Assembly (NCBI GenBank): GCA_963668535.1
Contig: OY764867.1
Coordinates: 1 to 64,000, forward strand
Direction of reading: 5' to 3'
DNA from: F22 sp963668535
Lineage (GTDB): Bacteria; Bacteroidota; Bacteroidia; Bacteroidales; Bacteroidaceae
DNA: 64,000 bases
Shown: piece by piece, positions 63,237 to 64,000 of the stretch
How positions within the stretch are numbered: position 1 is the stretch's first letter
Layout: each line of letters opens with the position of its first letter
The notes under the pieces: generated by a model
The model's database searches: none
What the model was told of the DNA's origin: nothing
What the model saw: only the letters and a program-made list of their open reading frames with translations
Translations under genes and position numbers: made by a program

Positions 63237-64000
63237 TTACTTAAATCTCTCCACACTCACCTTCAACTCCTCAGCATACTCATAAATCCCATCCAGACTT
63301 TCAAGAGCGTACTTAGTCTCCTTCTTCTCATCGTCCAACAACGCAATACGCTTATTATCCGAGTTATTAAAGTACAAGCGACAAATAGGTTTACGGTTAT
63401 TATCATCCAAAAGCACAGCAAAATACGACACCGCATCACGATACGTAATACGCTCAGGAGGGATTACACCTCTCAAGATAGATTTCACTAAATAGAAGCC
63501 CTCTAGCTCTTCCTCAGTCGTATCTATATTACTCTTTCGAGAAGACACCTCTTCCACTGGTGCTGCATCGCTAGGCGCATCAGTAGCTTCTGCAGGAGCC
63601 AATACTTTTACAGGCGTAGTTCCCTCTTCCGACTGCATCGCTTGATTCAAGCGGTTAGAAATCACATCGTTGATATGGTTACCTACAGAACGCTTCACTA
63701 AAGTAGTAAATTGCTCTAGTAGACGAGGAGTAATCATGCCATCATATACTTTGCGTGCGAATAGCTTCACAAAGTCAGATGAAGGATTAGAAAACTCATT
63801 CTTAATCTGAGCTTTTAGTTCTGACATATACTTTAGGTCGTTGGCCGAACTATGTATGCTGTCTAAGTCAAAATATGATTTATGGAATTGCTTGATGGCA
63901 TCGACTTGGTGTTCTGTGTAGTCTTCGATATTGAATTCGAGGAAAGGAGTCTCGTCCATCAGATTTTTGGCAACTAGGTCGGTGTAAAAGCGGTATGTGA
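63237..64000 (-). CDS. HSDR_N-type restriction-related protein, C-terminal part (runs off the right edge)
   Basis: The frame stays open from 63237 to the window edge (YTDLVAKNLMDETPFLEFNI). That block, SNIDTTEEELEGFYLVKSIL and RDAVSYFAVLLDDNNRKPIC match the C-terminal region of proteins with an N-terminal HsdR-like (HSDR_N) nuclease fold of about 350-390 aa. The nuclease half is outside the window. The Met at 63959 is internal and is not the real start. Role: restriction-like or RNA/DNA surveillance; not settled. Confidence 0.72.
   Translation of the reverse strand, partial: TYRFYTDLVAKNLMDETPFLEFNIEDYTEHQVDAIKQFHKSYFDLDSIHSSANDLKYMSELKAQIKNEFSNPSSDFVKLFARKVYDGMITPRLLEQFTTLVKRSVGNHINDVISNRLNQAMQSEEGTTPVKVLAPAEATDAPSDAAPVEEVSSRKSNIDTTEEELEGFYLVKSILRGVIPPERITYRDAVSYFAVLLDDNNRKPICRLYFNNSDNKRIALLDDEKKETKYALESLDGIYEYAEELKVSVERFK

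Overview
The window looks like chromosomal DNA from an AT-rich member of the Bacteroidales. The support is indirect. Several genes start just downstream of the Bacteroidetes-type -7 box TAnnTTTG (for example 4342-4349 on the minus strand, and 32872, 41395 and 49180 on the plus strand). IS21 and IS3 debris and the style of the polysaccharide locus also fit that order. Genus cannot be fixed from sequence alone. No tRNA, rRNA or CRISPR array was recognised.

Layout. 1-2.45 kb: an IS21-type element (istA and a left-truncated istB) lying against the remains of a second one. 2.45-4.35 kb: two copies of a palindromic repeat, then a three-gene toxin/antitoxin/SecB-like chaperone operon of CmdTAC type with its own promoter and terminator. 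4.4-31.2 kb: a leftward run of 23 polysaccharide genes plus one transposase-like remnant: initiating phosphosugar transferase, flippase, candidate polymerase, glycosyltransferases, UDP-glucose and GDP-mannose dehydrogenases, UDP-galactopyranose mutase, acyl and pyruvyl transferases, a heparinase-fold protein and a MenD-like/SDR pair. 31.2-32.4 kb: a degraded IS3-type element. 32.9-35.2 kb: gmd and fcl, supplying GDP-L-fucose, in the opposite direction. 35.2-50.3 kb: six arrays of one structured repeat alternate with small gene modules: a DUF559 protein, a Septu pair (PtuA/PtuB) followed by a second ATPase/nuclease pair, an RloA/RloB (AbiL-like) pair, and a cupin, a YbjQ protein and a DUF805 protein. 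50.3-57.8 kb: a small membrane protein, a frameshifted TPR-like gene, a CoiA-like nuclease, a UvrD/HelD-type helicase and a zone of gene and IS fragments. 57.9-63.2 kb: a leftward operon carrying Thoeris (SIR2-SLOG ThsA with a TIR protein on one side and a TIR-like DUF1863 protein on the other) with a membrane-associated zinc peptidase and three unrecognised proteins. 63.2 kb to the edge: the C-terminal part of an HSDR_N-like restriction protein.

How it works together. The polysaccharide genes could make a UDP/GDP-sugar-derived surface glycan assembled on undecaprenyl phosphate, flipped and polymerised outside; gmd/fcl would feed fucose into it. Most of the rest is anti-phage: at least four recognisable defence systems in one window.

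The most unusual feature is the repeat. About 22 copies of a 143-219 bp element are present. Complete copies are bounded by inverted copies of a 19-nt palindrome (CTCGCCAAAGAGTGGCGAG) with inner inverted arms, small hairpins whose loops vary while stems hold, a 17-bp minisatellite on one side and a roughly 27-bp one on the other. All copies between 35 and 50 kb point the same way and the arrays sit exactly between defence modules. A decayed rloB 3' end on the far side of one array suggests that recombination at these arrays shuffles modules. No transposase, reverse transcriptase or integrase that would mobilise them is visible here.
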